From contig CALBTB010000007.1 of NCBI GenBank assembly GCA_937967995.1, positions 124,001 through 188,000 on the forward strand: DNA of 64,000 nt, written 5' to 3'. The position numbers and the translations under genes are program-made. The notes under the pieces were generated by a model. That model was not told where the DNA came from and did not search any database. It saw nothing but the letters and a program-made list of their open reading frames with translations. This DNA comes from an uncultured Gammaproteobacteria bacterium. GTDB lineage: Bacteria; Pseudomonadota; Gammaproteobacteria; UBA6429; Thiohalophilaceae. Shown piece by piece: positions 17,961-26,361 of this stretch (the first letter of the stretch is position 1; every line of letters begins with the position of its first letter).

Positions 17961-19565
17961 ATGTCGTCCAGTCAGCTTGCCCCAGCCAGGAAGTTATCCT
18001 TATCCCTGATCGCCGTGTTTGCGATCCTGCTGTGTGCGATCGCTGTGGTACTGGTATGGCATCATCAGGTCAGTCACGAACTGGTGGCGAGCGACAAACT
18101 GGATCGTCTGCACAAAGAACAATTTATAGCGTTCAGTGTGCTCATGAGTCTGGTAGTTATCGCGTTTGTGTTTATGCTGTACACCATTCGCAAAACATTA
18201 CAGTCGCAGGAACAGGCTATACTGCAACAGGCCAATTATGATGCGGTCACTGGTTTACCGAACCGGCGTTTGTTCAGTGAATACCTGAAGCTGGCGATCG
18301 CCCAGTCGAAACGAAAAGGCAAACTGGTTGCCATTGTGCGACTGAACATCAATCGCTTCAGCCAGATCAATACCGGCGTCGGACATGAAGCAGCCGATGA
18401 ATTATTGCGTCAGTATGCGATTCGAATCAGCCAGCATGTACGGGCCAGTGATACCGTAGCGCGCATGGGTGCTGATGACTTTGCCATGATCATCAGCGAA
18501 TTCGATCGCAAGGATGAACTGGAAGTGATCGTGCAGCGGGTGCTGGATGAAGTGGCCGAGAGTTACTCAATCGAATCGCATATATTAAATATTCACACCA
18601 GTGCCGGCATCGCAGTTTATCCCATCGATCAGGATGACGGCGGTGCATTGTTACTGTCCGCCGACTCCGCCATGGCGCAGGCCAAAGATATCAGAGGCGG
18701 TGGTTACATCTTCTTTACTTCGGAAATGGGCGTCAACAGTACCGCGCGCCTGCAGGAAGAACAGAGTCTGCGCAAGGCGTTGCAGAACAATGAGTTTATT
18801 CTGCATTACCAGCCGAAAGTCGATTCCACCATGGGCTCGGTAAATGGCTTCGAAGCCTTAATCCGCTGGCAACACCCGGAGCGTGGACTGGTGCCGCCGG
18901 GTTTGTTTATTCCCGTGCTCGAAGAAAGTGGCTTGATTATTCCGGTGGGCGAATGGGTAATACGCGAAACCTGCGAAGCGATCAGCCGCTGGTCGTCACA
19001 GGGGCTGAGCGTGGTGCCGGTATCGGTAAACGTGGCCGCGCCGCAGTTTAACCAGAAAGGCTTTGTGCAACGGGTGAAAGATATTCTCGACGAAACCGGT
19101 GTCGAGCCGGCCTATATCGAGCTGGAAATCACCGAAAGCTGTCTGATGTCGGACGCCGAGGCCAATATCGAAATCGTGCGCGAGTTAAAAGAGCTGGGTA
19201 TGTCCATCGCGGTGGATGATTTCGGAACCGGTTATTCGTCCCTGAACCACCTGAACCGCTTTCCCATCGACACCCTCAAGATCGACCGCTCGTTTATCAC
19301 CAACGTCAACAACCGGCGCGAGAACGACAACGCCGGCATCGTCACGGCCATCATGTCCCTGTCGCACAGCCTGCGCCTCAACGTAGTGGCCGAAGGGGTG
19401 GAAACCGCCCAGGAACTGGCCTTCCTGTATGCGCTGGGCTGCCGCACCATCCAGGGCTTCCTGTTCAGCAAGCCACTGGCCGAGGCCGACGTAATCGCCC
19501 TGCTCAAGGACGCCAAGTCCATCAACGACGCCCTGCTGGCCGCGCGCCAGGAACTCAGCGCCTGA
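17961..19565 (+). CDS. Membrane-bound EAL cyclic-di-GMP phosphodiesterase with degenerate GGDEF
   Basis: About 534 residues from the ATG at 17961; the frame is open further upstream from a TTG at 17874, but no ribosome site supports that. Two membrane segments (LIAVFAILLCAIAVVLVW and FSVLMSLVVIAFVFMLYTI) bracket a very short periplasmic loop. The GGDEF domain has ARMGADDF at the active site, so cyclase activity is unlikely. The EAL domain keeps EALIRW, EITES, DDFGTGYSS, LKIDRSF and EGVET, so hydrolysis of c-di-GMP is expected. It diverges from wspA and could oppose WspR. Base composition rises steeply in its last third. Confidence 0.9.
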   Translation: MSSSQLAPARKLSLSLIAVFAILLCAIAVVLVWHHQVSHELVASDKLDRLHKEQFIAFSVLMSLVVIAFVFMLYTIRKTLQSQEQAILQQANYDAVTGLPNRRLFSEYLKLAIAQSKRKGKLVAIVRLNINRFSQINTGVGHEAADELLRQYAIRISQHVRASDTVARMGADDFAMIISEFDRKDELEVIVQRVLDEVAESYSIESHILNIHTSAGIAVYPIDQDDGGALLLSADSAMAQAKDIRGGGYIFFTSEMGVNSTARLQEEQSLRKALQNNEFILHYQPKVDSTMGSVNGFEALIRWQHPERGLVPPGLFIPVLEESGLIIPVGEWVIRETCEAISRWSSQGLSVVPVSVNVAAPQFNQKGFVQRVKDILDETGVEPAYIELEITESCLMSDAEANIEIVRELKELGMSIAVDDFGTGYSSLNHLNRFPIDTLKIDRSFITNVNNRRENDNAGIVTAIMSLSHSLRLNVVAEGVETAQELAFLYALGCRTIQGFLFSKPLAEADVIALLKDAKSINDALLAARQELSA

Positions 19566-19629
19566 CCAAAATCCCCCAATTGGGGCTCTTGCAAAGCCAA
19601 GACCTATCCATTAACTTGGTCATTCGACC

Positions 19630-19710
19630 GCCGGGGGTGCCTGCACAAAAGCTGGCTGAGAGACACCCATCGAACCTGAACCAGGTAACACTGGCGTAGG
19701 GAAGGCGACA
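19630..19710 (+). ncRNA. TPP (thi-box) riboswitch upstream of thiC
   Basis: The core elements are in order: GGGGTGCC arm, CTGAGAGA, then ACCTGAACCAGGTAACACTG and GCGTAGGGAAG, which match the conserved thiamine pyrophosphate aptamer. It ends about 70 bases before the thiC ATG. By family precedent TPP binding shuts off thiC expression, usually by sequestering the ribosome site in gammaproteobacteria. Confidence 0.95.
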
Positions 19711-19779
19711 GAACTCCCCCACTGGCCACAGGCCACGGTCGTCCACAGCCCAGATGCGATACCGAGCGAGGACGAACAC

Positions 19780-21669
19780 ATGAGCGCAATCCCGGAAGAA
19801 TTCCTGAAAAAAACAGCCCTGTTATCCGAGGAGGTAACCCGGCCGTTTTCACAGTCGACCAAAATCTACGTGCAGGGCAGCCGCCCGGACATTCGCGTGC
19901 CCATGCGTGAAGTTAGCCAGTCCCCGACCCACACCGAGCAGGGCCAGGAGATCAACCCACCTATTTATATCTATGACACCTCTGGCCCGTACACGGACCC
20001 GGAAGTGAACATCGACCTGTTAAAAGGCCTGCCAGCCTTGCGCGCCAAATGGATTGCCGAGCGCAACGACACCGAACAGCTCGATGGCCCCAGCAGTGAA
20101 TATGGCCGCCAGCGCCAGAACGATCCGTCGCTCGCGCACCTGCGCTTCGAACACATCCAATCCCCCCGCAAAGCCAGGGACGGCGCTAATGTTTCGCAGA
20201 TGCATTACGCGCGGCAGGGCATCATCACACCGGAAATGGAATTTATCGCGATTCGCGAAAACAACAACCTGCAAAAAATGAAAGCCGACCCGGCCTACGC
20301 AAAGTTACTGCGCCAGCATAAAGGCGAAAACTTTGGCGCCAACATCCCGGACGAAATCACGCCCGAGTTCGTGCGCGATGAAGTGGCCGCCGGGCGCGCC
20401 ATCATTCCGGCCAACATCAACCACCCGGAGCTGGAACCGATGATTATCGGCCGTAACTTCCGCGTGAAGATCAACACCAACATCGGCAACAGCGCCGTAA
20501 CCTCGTCCATCGAAGAAGAAGTGGAAAAGATGGTGTGGAGTGCGCGCTGGGGCGGCGATACGTTGATGGACCTTTCTACCGGCAAAAACATTCACGAAAC
20601 CCGCGAATGGATCTTGCGTAACTCGCCCATGCCCATTGGCACCGTGCCCATCTACCAGGCGCTGGAAAAGGTTAACGGCAAGGCCGAAGACCTCACCTGG
20701 GAAATCATGCGCGATACGTTAATCGAGCAAGCCGAGCAGGGCGTGGACTACTTTACGATTCACGCCGGGGTGTTACTGCGCTACGTACCGTTAACCGCCA
20801 ACCGCGTGACCGGCATCGTGAGCCGCGGCGGTTCCATCATGGCCAAGTGGTGCCTGGCGCATCATGAAGAAAACTTTTTATACACCCACTTCGATGACAT
20901 CTGCGAAATCATGAAGGCCTACGACGTGAGCTTCAGCCTCGGCGACGGCCTGCGCCCCGGTTGCCTGGCCGACGCCAACGACGCCGCGCAATTCGGCGAA
21001 CTGGAAACCCTGGGCGAATTAACAAAGAAAGCCTGGCAACACGACGTGCAGGTGATGATCGAAGGCCCCGGCCACGTGCCGCTGCACATGATTAAGGAGA
21101 ACGTGACCAAGGAACTGGACGACTGTTTCGAAGCACCGTTTTATACATTAGGCCCGTTAGTCACCGACGTCGCCCCGGCCTACGATCACATTACATCAGC
21201 AATCGGCGCCACCAACATAGGCTGGTACGGCACGGCCATGCTGTGTTACGTCACCCCCAAAGAACACCTGGGCCTGCCCAATAAACAGGACGTACGCGAC
21301 GGCATCATCGCCTATAAGATCGCCGCCCACGGCAGTGATCTCGCCAAAGGCTTCCCCGGTGCCCAGGTGCGCGACAATGCACTATCCAAAGCGCGCTTTG
21401 AATTCCGCTGGGAAGACCAGTTTAACCTGAGCCTCGACCCGGACCGCGCCCGCGAATTCCACGACGAAACCATGCCCAAGGAAGCGCACAAGGTCGCACA
21501 CTTTTGCAGTATGTGCGGGCCGAACTTCTGCTCGATGAAGATTACGCAGGATGTGAGGGACTACGCCAAAGAACAAGGCGTACAGGTGGAAGTGGCGCTG
21601 ACGGAAGGGATGAAACGAAAAGCGAAAGAGTTTAAAGAGCAGGGAAGCGAGATTTATAAGGAAGTTTGA
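19780..21669 (+). CDS. thiC: Phosphomethylpyrimidine synthase ThiC
   Basis: 629 residues, full length. ThiC is a radical-SAM enzyme converting aminoimidazole ribotide to HMP phosphate, the pyrimidine precursor of thiamine. The C-terminal cluster motif CSMCGPNFCSMK (CxxCxxxxC) that binds [4Fe-4S] is intact. The start ATG follows GAGGA. The gene is controlled by the TPP riboswitch in front of it. Codon use is markedly richer in G and C at third positions than the genes on either side. It stands alone; no other thi gene is in the window. Confidence 0.98.
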   Translation: MSAIPEEFLKKTALLSEEVTRPFSQSTKIYVQGSRPDIRVPMREVSQSPTHTEQGQEINPPIYIYDTSGPYTDPEVNIDLLKGLPALRAKWIAERNDTEQLDGPSSEYGRQRQNDPSLAHLRFEHIQSPRKARDGANVSQMHYARQGIITPEMEFIAIRENNNLQKMKADPAYAKLLRQHKGENFGANIPDEITPEFVRDEVAAGRAIIPANINHPELEPMIIGRNFRVKINTNIGNSAVTSSIEEEVEKMVWSARWGGDTLMDLSTGKNIHETREWILRNSPMPIGTVPIYQALEKVNGKAEDLTWEIMRDTLIEQAEQGVDYFTIHAGVLLRYVPLTANRVTGIVSRGGSIMAKWCLAHHEENFLYTHFDDICEIMKAYDVSFSLGDGLRPGCLADANDAAQFGELETLGELTKKAWQHDVQVMIEGPGHVPLHMIKENVTKELDDCFEAPFYTLGPLVTDVAPAYDHITSAIGATNIGWYGTAMLCYVTPKEHLGLPNKQDVRDGIIAYKIAAHGSDLAKGFPGAQVRDNALSKARFEFRWEDQFNLSLDPDRAREFHDETMPKEAHKVAHFCSMCGPNFCSMKITQDVRDYAKEQGVQVEVALTEGMKRKAKEFKEQGSEIYKEV

Positions 21670-21750
21670 ATTATTGAAGATAAAATTATCAGGAAGTGAA
21701 TTTAATTATTATTTGTTAGAAATATTCTGAATTTATACTAAAAATATAGA

Positions 21751-22155
21751 ATGGAACAGAGTGAAAAAAAGCGGCTTTTCAATTGTTTCGCGCCACTGTT
21801 GGGTATTTTCTTTGGTTATATCTTTGGCTGGTATTTGTATTATCAGTTGCCAACAGAAGGATATACTGAATTAGCAACAAGGTTTTATAGCTTAGTATTT
21901 AGTATGGTGGGTTGGGCTATAGCAGTAGTTAGCCAAAATAAAAAGTTACACTGCGGTGGTACTCGTGATAGAGACGAAGATGACAACAGTAAGCTTATGC
22001 TTTTTAATATTATCATCGTTGGATTTTTAGTAATTGGTGGTATATCTCTTGCGACAAAAGAATTTGTCTATTATGCCATTTCCATTGTTATTGTATTAGG
22101 TATGTTGGTTGGTGAAGTTGGTTGGGGTAGACCGTTATACATCATAAAATTGTAA
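21751..22155 (+). CDS. Hypothetical membrane protein of the AT-rich block
   Basis: 134 residues with about four predicted membrane segments (LLGIFFGYIFGWYLYY; SLVFSMVGWAIAVV; LFNIIIVGFLVIGGIS; YYAISIVIVLGMLVGEV). A Cys-containing, charged cytosolic-type loop lies in the middle (KLHCGGTRDRDEDD). I do not recognise a family. It starts the AT-rich tract after thiC and is followed within 11 bases by another small membrane protein gene, so the two are probably co-transcribed. Confidence 0.6.
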   Translation: MEQSEKKRLFNCFAPLLGIFFGYIFGWYLYYQLPTEGYTELATRFYSLVFSMVGWAIAVVSQNKKLHCGGTRDRDEDDNSKLMLFNIIIVGFLVIGGISLATKEFVYYAISIVIVLGMLVGEVGWGRPLYIIKL

Positions 22156-22166
22156 CTATATGATAT

Positions 22167-22604
22167 ATGAAATATAAATTAATAAATATATTTAGGTGGG
22201 TTATCGGGTTATGTTGGTTTGTAATAGCATTAGTGATTGGTGCATTACTTTTAGACAAGCTTGTAAATACCAACTCAGATCTGGCTAATACAATTTTTCC
22301 AATACTAATTTTAGTATGGCTTGGTTCCATTTTTATTGGTAGATCATTGTTAGCAAGAATATTTAACAAGCTAGTTGGTGTAACAGAACAGGGATCAAAT
22401 ATATATTACGAAGAAATAGTGAATAGAAATTTAAATATTATTCAGCCAGCTGGTGCGATAGCATCAGCAGCTTTTGTAGTAGGGGCATTATACATTGATA
22501 ATGAAATTGAACCATATACCTATATCTTTACAGAAGAGCGCCTAATGGATACCTATACTGCATATAATTCTGATACTATAGGATCAGAAAACACTAATAG
22601 TTGA
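22167..22604 (+). CDS. Hypothetical membrane protein of the AT-rich block
   Basis: 145 residues with membrane segments at about 9-27 and 45-60 and a third hydrophobic stretch near 92-107 (AGAIASAAFVVGALYI). The C-terminal tail is acidic and Thr/Ser-rich. The first half resembles small integral membrane proteins without assigned function. Spacing is 11 bases from the upstream gene and seven to the next, suggesting an operon of three. No family recognised. Confidence 0.6.
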   Translation: MKYKLINIFRWVIGLCWFVIALVIGALLLDKLVNTNSDLANTIFPILILVWLGSIFIGRSLLARIFNKLVGVTEQGSNIYYEEIVNRNLNIIQPAGAIASAAFVVGALYIDNEIEPYTYIFTEERLMDTYTAYNSDTIGSENTNS

Positions 22605-22611
22605 TAAAAGA

Positions 22612-23022
22612 ATGACAGATAACAAGAAATATCCTGATTCTATAAAAGTACTGCTAGCAGAAGAGATAAGACAAGAAAAGAATAATAAGCTTAGCTTGCT
22701 AGGAATATTCGCAGGTGATGATATTTTACTTAATGATGAACCAGGTAAAGCACTACCTGCTTTAGTCGTATATGCAGTATTTAGAGGTGGTAAAGGTAAA
22801 TCATCAGTTAAAACAAATATCTTTTCACCAAACAAAGAAAAAGAAATTTTTTCTAGAACAAGTGAAGTTATAATGAAAGAAAATCAAAACATGATTGTAG
22901 CTTTCAAATTAACGCCTTTTGAAGTGCCTGCATTTGGTAAATACAGTATTGAGTGGATATTTGATAATTCTAAGAAATATAGTTTCGAATTTGAAATCAA
23001 AAAGGGTAGCTTACAAGGATAG
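22612..23022 (+). CDS. Hypothetical protein, DUF6941-like
   Basis: 136 residues, soluble, no signal peptide. The N-terminal part VLLAEEIRQEKNNKLSLLGIF, followed by an alternating-strand body (LPALVVYAVFRGG; FGKYSIEWIFD), resembles small beta-rich proteins that I recall being grouped as DUF6941. That assignment is from memory of the pattern and is not verified. Third gene of the small operon; it ends before a convergent gene for a McrB-N/DUF3883 protein. Confidence 0.6.
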   Translation: MTDNKKYPDSIKVLLAEEIRQEKNNKLSLLGIFAGDDILLNDEPGKALPALVVYAVFRGGKGKSSVKTNIFSPNKEKEIFSRTSEVIMKENQNMIVAFKLTPFEVPAFGKYSIEWIFDNSKKYSFEFEIKKGSLQG

Positions 23023-23088
23023 TTTAAATCATATGTAAGATTACAGGGCCAATGTGGTAAGGCTCCGTATGATCTATATTTAATTGAG

Positions 23089-24267
23089 CTAAGAGTTAGC
23101 AAAGAAAATAAGCTCATATCGTATAGCCTTTATCTGGAGTGATCCGCTATCAACGAAGCGACTAGGGTTTTGTAGTATTTCAATATCAGGCTTTGAGGAA
23201 AAGGCATTTGTCACTAAATAGATAAAATATCGCTCTTTCCTTTCTTCAGATTGTGCTGCTTGCCATTCATTAACTGTTAGCTCGATGCTATTGAGTATTT
23301 TCCCGGTTGTAGCTTTGACTTCAATATATATCTCATTACCTTCACTATCATAAGAAGTAATATCCCAGCCTGGTCGACTACCAATAGCTTCCTCATGAAC
23401 AATTTTTTCAGCAAGATGGTGTAATCCTAAATTAATTAGTTTTGTTTTTTCCATTTGAAGAACAAACTTCTCAGCTGCATCACCTACTTTTTTTGATTGT
23501 TCCGAGTATCGTCTTGTATTTGAAGATGTTGAACTAGAAGAACGATCAAGCTTTGTCATTTTTGGTTTTCTTGGTGTGAAATATTCAATTTTTCCCTTTC
23601 GCTGTTTTATATTATTTAGATCAACTACCGAAGTAAATAAACTTATGGGATCAGGCGTGATAGGATCCACAGCAGTACTATTATAGAGTGATACCATCTC
23701 TTTATAGTCTTCTAGCAAAGTTATTTCATTAGGTAGATTATTTATGTCATATTGAATTGAATAAATTGAGCCTTGCTCATAATCGATATGATGTCGCTCA
23801 TTTTTTGTGGCGTTTAATTTTAAAGGGCGTTCTGAAATTTTATTCTTCAGATAGACTGATAGTTTATTATCGAAAATACCTCTCATTCTTGCCGCAGCTT
23901 GGTGTAAAGAGTTATGCCGCTTTTCGATATTGGTGAATAGTTCTTTAAATTGGTTTGCTCCGAGTCCAAGCGATAAATAGATACGATTTAAATCGATAGA
24001 AAATAGGTAAACTAAATAATAACCCCTAGATGCGCTATCTGTTACTAGTGTATTAAAGATGGCGATCCATGGTGCTGCGGTGATTGTTGCCTGTCCGGTT
24101 GAACCTTTTATCTTAATATTCTCAAGGCCAGCATTTATACCATCCAATTCATTTACAAATTCATTGCAAACTAATTGGTAAACTGGATGATTTTTATCAA
24201 CAATTTTTGACTTTCGATACTCGGGCCAATCACGAGCTATATCATTTATTAACGTGGTAAGTGACAT
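23089..24267 (-). CDS. McrB N-terminal domain / DUF3883 restriction-like protein
   Basis: 392 residues. The N-terminal half (about 10-190, with TITAAPWIAIFNTLVTDSASRG and YYLVYLFSIDLNRIYLSLGLG) resembles the MrcB/DUF3578 DNA-binding domain of McrB-type restriction proteins. The C-terminal part (about 262-375) is DUF3883-like. It contains RPGWDITSYDSEGNEIYIEV followed by K, which matches a PD-(D/E)xK nuclease core (Asp, then Glu-x-Lys). No AAA+ GTPase or McrC is present, so this would be a stand-alone, type IV-like, modification-dependent nuclease; this is inference. AAGGA precedes the ATG. Located in AT-rich DNA that differs from its surroundings. Confidence 0.75.
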   Translation of the reverse strand: MSLTTLINDIARDWPEYRKSKIVDKNHPVYQLVCNEFVNELDGINAGLENIKIKGSTGQATITAAPWIAIFNTLVTDSASRGYYLVYLFSIDLNRIYLSLGLGANQFKELFTNIEKRHNSLHQAAARMRGIFDNKLSVYLKNKISERPLKLNATKNERHHIDYEQGSIYSIQYDINNLPNEITLLEDYKEMVSLYNSTAVDPITPDPISLFTSVVDLNNIKQRKGKIEYFTPRKPKMTKLDRSSSSTSSNTRRYSEQSKKVGDAAEKFVLQMEKTKLINLGLHHLAEKIVHEEAIGSRPGWDITSYDSEGNEIYIEVKATTGKILNSIELTVNEWQAAQSEERKERYFIYLVTNAFSSKPDIEILQNPSRFVDSGSLQIKAIRYELIFFANS

Positions 24268-24622
24268 TAGATCCTTTTTATGATTGAAGTTATTGATTTA
24301 TCAGTATATACCTTATTTTGTATAGATTTGGTCGAAATCCAATAATACGGGACAGACCACTTTTTTCGATTTGGTGTCATCCTTTCTGGCTTATCAGTCC
24401 CTCCTAATATTCATATGTTTGGGTTGAATTTTTCGATTCTTTGCCATATTGTATCTGGTAAGGAATCGTACGCCGTAGCTGTAAGTGACTCAAAAGACGA
24501 TAGCTCAACTCATTACTTACCTTGACCATTGGTAAAGCTTTATTAAACCGCTGGCATGGTTGTGATAAACACTTACGACAACCAACATCCAAGACCAGCT
24601 CAGTTTGATAGAGGTTAATACC
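24268..24622. other. 355-base intergenic region between divergent accessory genes
   Basis: Divergent spacer that must hold promoters for both flanking genes. It contains a small inverted repeat (GATTT-GGTCG-AAATC at about 24325) and the phrase GGGACAGACCAC (about 24349), which I have seen near REP-associated transposase remnants. A 75-codon frame on the minus strand overlaps the next gene and has no recognisable features. No transposase reading frame or clear repeat pair was found. Confidence 0.4.
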
Positions 24623-25264
24623 ATGAATCAAGATGCAGCCAAGTTATGTGCAGATTCTCTACGCACTTTTTCCAAAGAAAAACATGACATTAAGCTAAAA
24701 GCAACACACGCGCATGAGCTTGTTGCGGCGTACTTTGGTTATAAATCTAAAAGTGCCATGAAGGCGGATACAAAATATCCCATGAGTAAGTTAGGGCAGG
24801 CAGAAATTATAGTGTCGATGCCAGATGATTTTATTGACAAGCGACGTAAAAAACTTCAGGAACTATCACCTGAACTGCCAGATAGTTACACGCTAGGCGA
24901 AGTGGTCTACGCACCTATATTTGCGGGCGAGTTCTGGACGAGTCAATTTCCACCATTTAGAAGTTTTAAAACTCTAGCAAAATATTTAGTAGAGAATAGC
25001 GAAGTATTTCGTGGAGATTTAAGGTTCAATCAAAATGTTCCTATGGAACATTTTGTTGCAGTTAAAGAAGAAGAAAATTATGTTTTATTAACAGTTACAC
25101 ACACTTATCGCGATCACACAGGTGAGCTGAAAGATAATGGTGATACGATTATTAAACTACCACGCATAGCTGGGCGCATTGGTTATGGCAAGCCAGAAAT
25201 ATCTGTCGTGAATAGAACTGCTGGTGCCCGTAGAAAACTACGGTTTTCGGGGGTGCAGCCATGA
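24623..25264 (+). CDS. Hypothetical protein preceding a GIY-YIG gene
   Basis: About 213 residues from the ATG at 24623, which has AGAGG upstream. The N-terminal 45 residues (AAKLCADSLRTFSKEKHDIK, then HAHELVAAYFGYKSKSAMKA) form a helical module seen at the start of several uncharacterised plasmid and island proteins. The rest is mixed alpha/beta with no motif I recognise. No signal peptide or membrane segment. Its stop overlaps an ATG (ATGA at 25261), suggesting coupling to the next gene, though in a different frame from that gene's main frame. Confidence 0.6.
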   Translation: MNQDAAKLCADSLRTFSKEKHDIKLKATHAHELVAAYFGYKSKSAMKADTKYPMSKLGQAEIIVSMPDDFIDKRRKKLQELSPELPDSYTLGEVVYAPIFAGEFWTSQFPPFRSFKTLAKYLVENSEVFRGDLRFNQNVPMEHFVAVKEEENYVLLTVTHTYRDHTGELKDNGDTIIKLPRIAGRIGYGKPEISVVNRTAGARRKLRFSGVQP

Positions 25265-25276
25265 TCGACAAAAATA

Positions 25277-26104
25277 GTGGACAGAGCACAGAGCATGGTT
25301 CCTCCTTATCGTAATTTTCAACATGGAGCTGTATATATTTTAGAAAATCCCGAATCACAGCGCGTGAAAGTTGGGATGACCATCAATAATATTGTCGATC
25401 GGCTTAGTGCTATCAATGATATGTGGTTAGAGCGAACGATCACTTGCCAGGTTTGTGGAGTACGTATTCTCAAAACCGGAAAGTATGTTTCTCCACACGA
25501 TAAGCAAAAGGGAAGTGTTCATCAATATGATCCAATTGGTGAAGGTTGTCCAGGGGGGAACGAGTTACCCATTGAGAGAGATGTGGCGCTAGCTGAGGCC
25601 CACCTAGAAGATCTGAAAAATCGTCACGACGAACTATCCGGTGCAGAAAAAGGATCAAACACAAAAAGAATTAAAACTCTTGAAAAGCGAATAGAAAAGT
25701 ATAGGCACTACACTGGACCAGTGGGAGAGTGGCAATTCAAGATCGCTTTTTACACGGAATGTGTTGAGCGGGTTGAAAAGCTCTCACATGAAATACTACA
25801 TGAGTATCTCGATGAGCAAGCACCATTTGGTGAAGTCTTTTATTGCACTATGTCAGTAGCAATTGAAGCGGTTGAAGCAGCTCTGAGTGAGCTAGGGCTG
25901 TTACATACAGCTAGGAAAGAAACTCAACTGCGGGAGAAGCGGCTTTTGTATAAAGAAGATTATCGATACCAAGCCCCGGAAAGAGTACCGGCAAGATATG
26001 AGTGTGGGATGTGCCGCACTCAGTGGAAGGGTAAAACGTTTGGAATTAATTTTTGTCCAAAATGCAATAATCACTTATACAGTAAGTTCTTAGCATTTTT
26101 TTAA
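25277..26104 (+). CDS. GIY-YIG (T5orf172-like) protein with C-terminal zinc ribbon
   Basis: 275 residues from a GTG (an ATG at 25295 is an alternative). The N-terminus GAVYILENPESQRVKVGMT matches the GIY-YIG nuclease family branch called T5orf172/Mug113. Two Cys pairs occur around residues 57-60 and 91. The centre is a charged coiled coil (LEDLKNRHDELSGAEK). The C-terminus has a zinc ribbon (CGMCRTQW, then CPKCNNH). GIY-YIG domains cut DNA; here the catalytic residues were not all confirmed by eye. It lies 12 bases after the unknown 213-residue gene. Confidence 0.65.
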   Translation: MDRAQSMVPPYRNFQHGAVYILENPESQRVKVGMTINNIVDRLSAINDMWLERTITCQVCGVRILKTGKYVSPHDKQKGSVHQYDPIGEGCPGGNELPIERDVALAEAHLEDLKNRHDELSGAEKGSNTKRIKTLEKRIEKYRHYTGPVGEWQFKIAFYTECVERVEKLSHEILHEYLDEQAPFGEVFYCTMSVAIEAVEAALSELGLLHTARKETQLREKRLLYKEDYRYQAPERVPARYECGMCRTQWKGKTFGINFCPKCNNHLYSKFLAFF

Positions 26105-26123
26105 ATCAAACGTTTGTTATTTT

Positions 26124-26175
26124 GGGGCAGGGTTTCACCCTGTCCCATCCCTTTACGCCGTCATTGCATTGACGG
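26124..26175. terminator. Two adjacent hairpins between convergent genes
   Basis: The first hairpin is GGGGCAGGGT-TTC-ACCCTGTCCC (26124-26146), near-perfect with one G/U pair in RNA. The second is CCGTCA-TTGCAT-TGACGG (26158-26175), perfect. They lie between the GIY-YIG gene and bufC, which converge. No strong T-run follows, so they may be bidirectional terminators or repeated palindromic units. The remaining 185 bases up to bufC show nothing further. Confidence 0.5.
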
Positions 26176-26361
26176 TCAAAAAATCGGGTCATAGAGCACT
26201 TAGAACCCTTTTGGTTCGTTAAGTCACTGGATTGATCCACATTGTGTTTCGCCCAGTGTTTCTTACGCTGCTTTATGGACTTAAGAATTGAAGAAGGACC
26301 CAGACTCACTGATCTGGTGTTAACAGCCGGAGAGGGCGATCAGTGTAAGAATGTCTGGGCC

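Noticed and set aside
19555..19862. Minus-strand frames over the TPP riboswitch
   Set aside because: The riboswitch and thiC explain the region; no ribosome sites or family features.
24349..24360. GGGACAGACCAC phrase suggestive of a REP-transposase remnant
   Set aside because: Too short, with no transposase reading frame or paired repeat around it.
24404..24631. 75-codon minus-strand frame in the divergent spacer
   Set aside because: Overlaps the start of the 24623 gene, has no ribosome site and no recognisable protein features.
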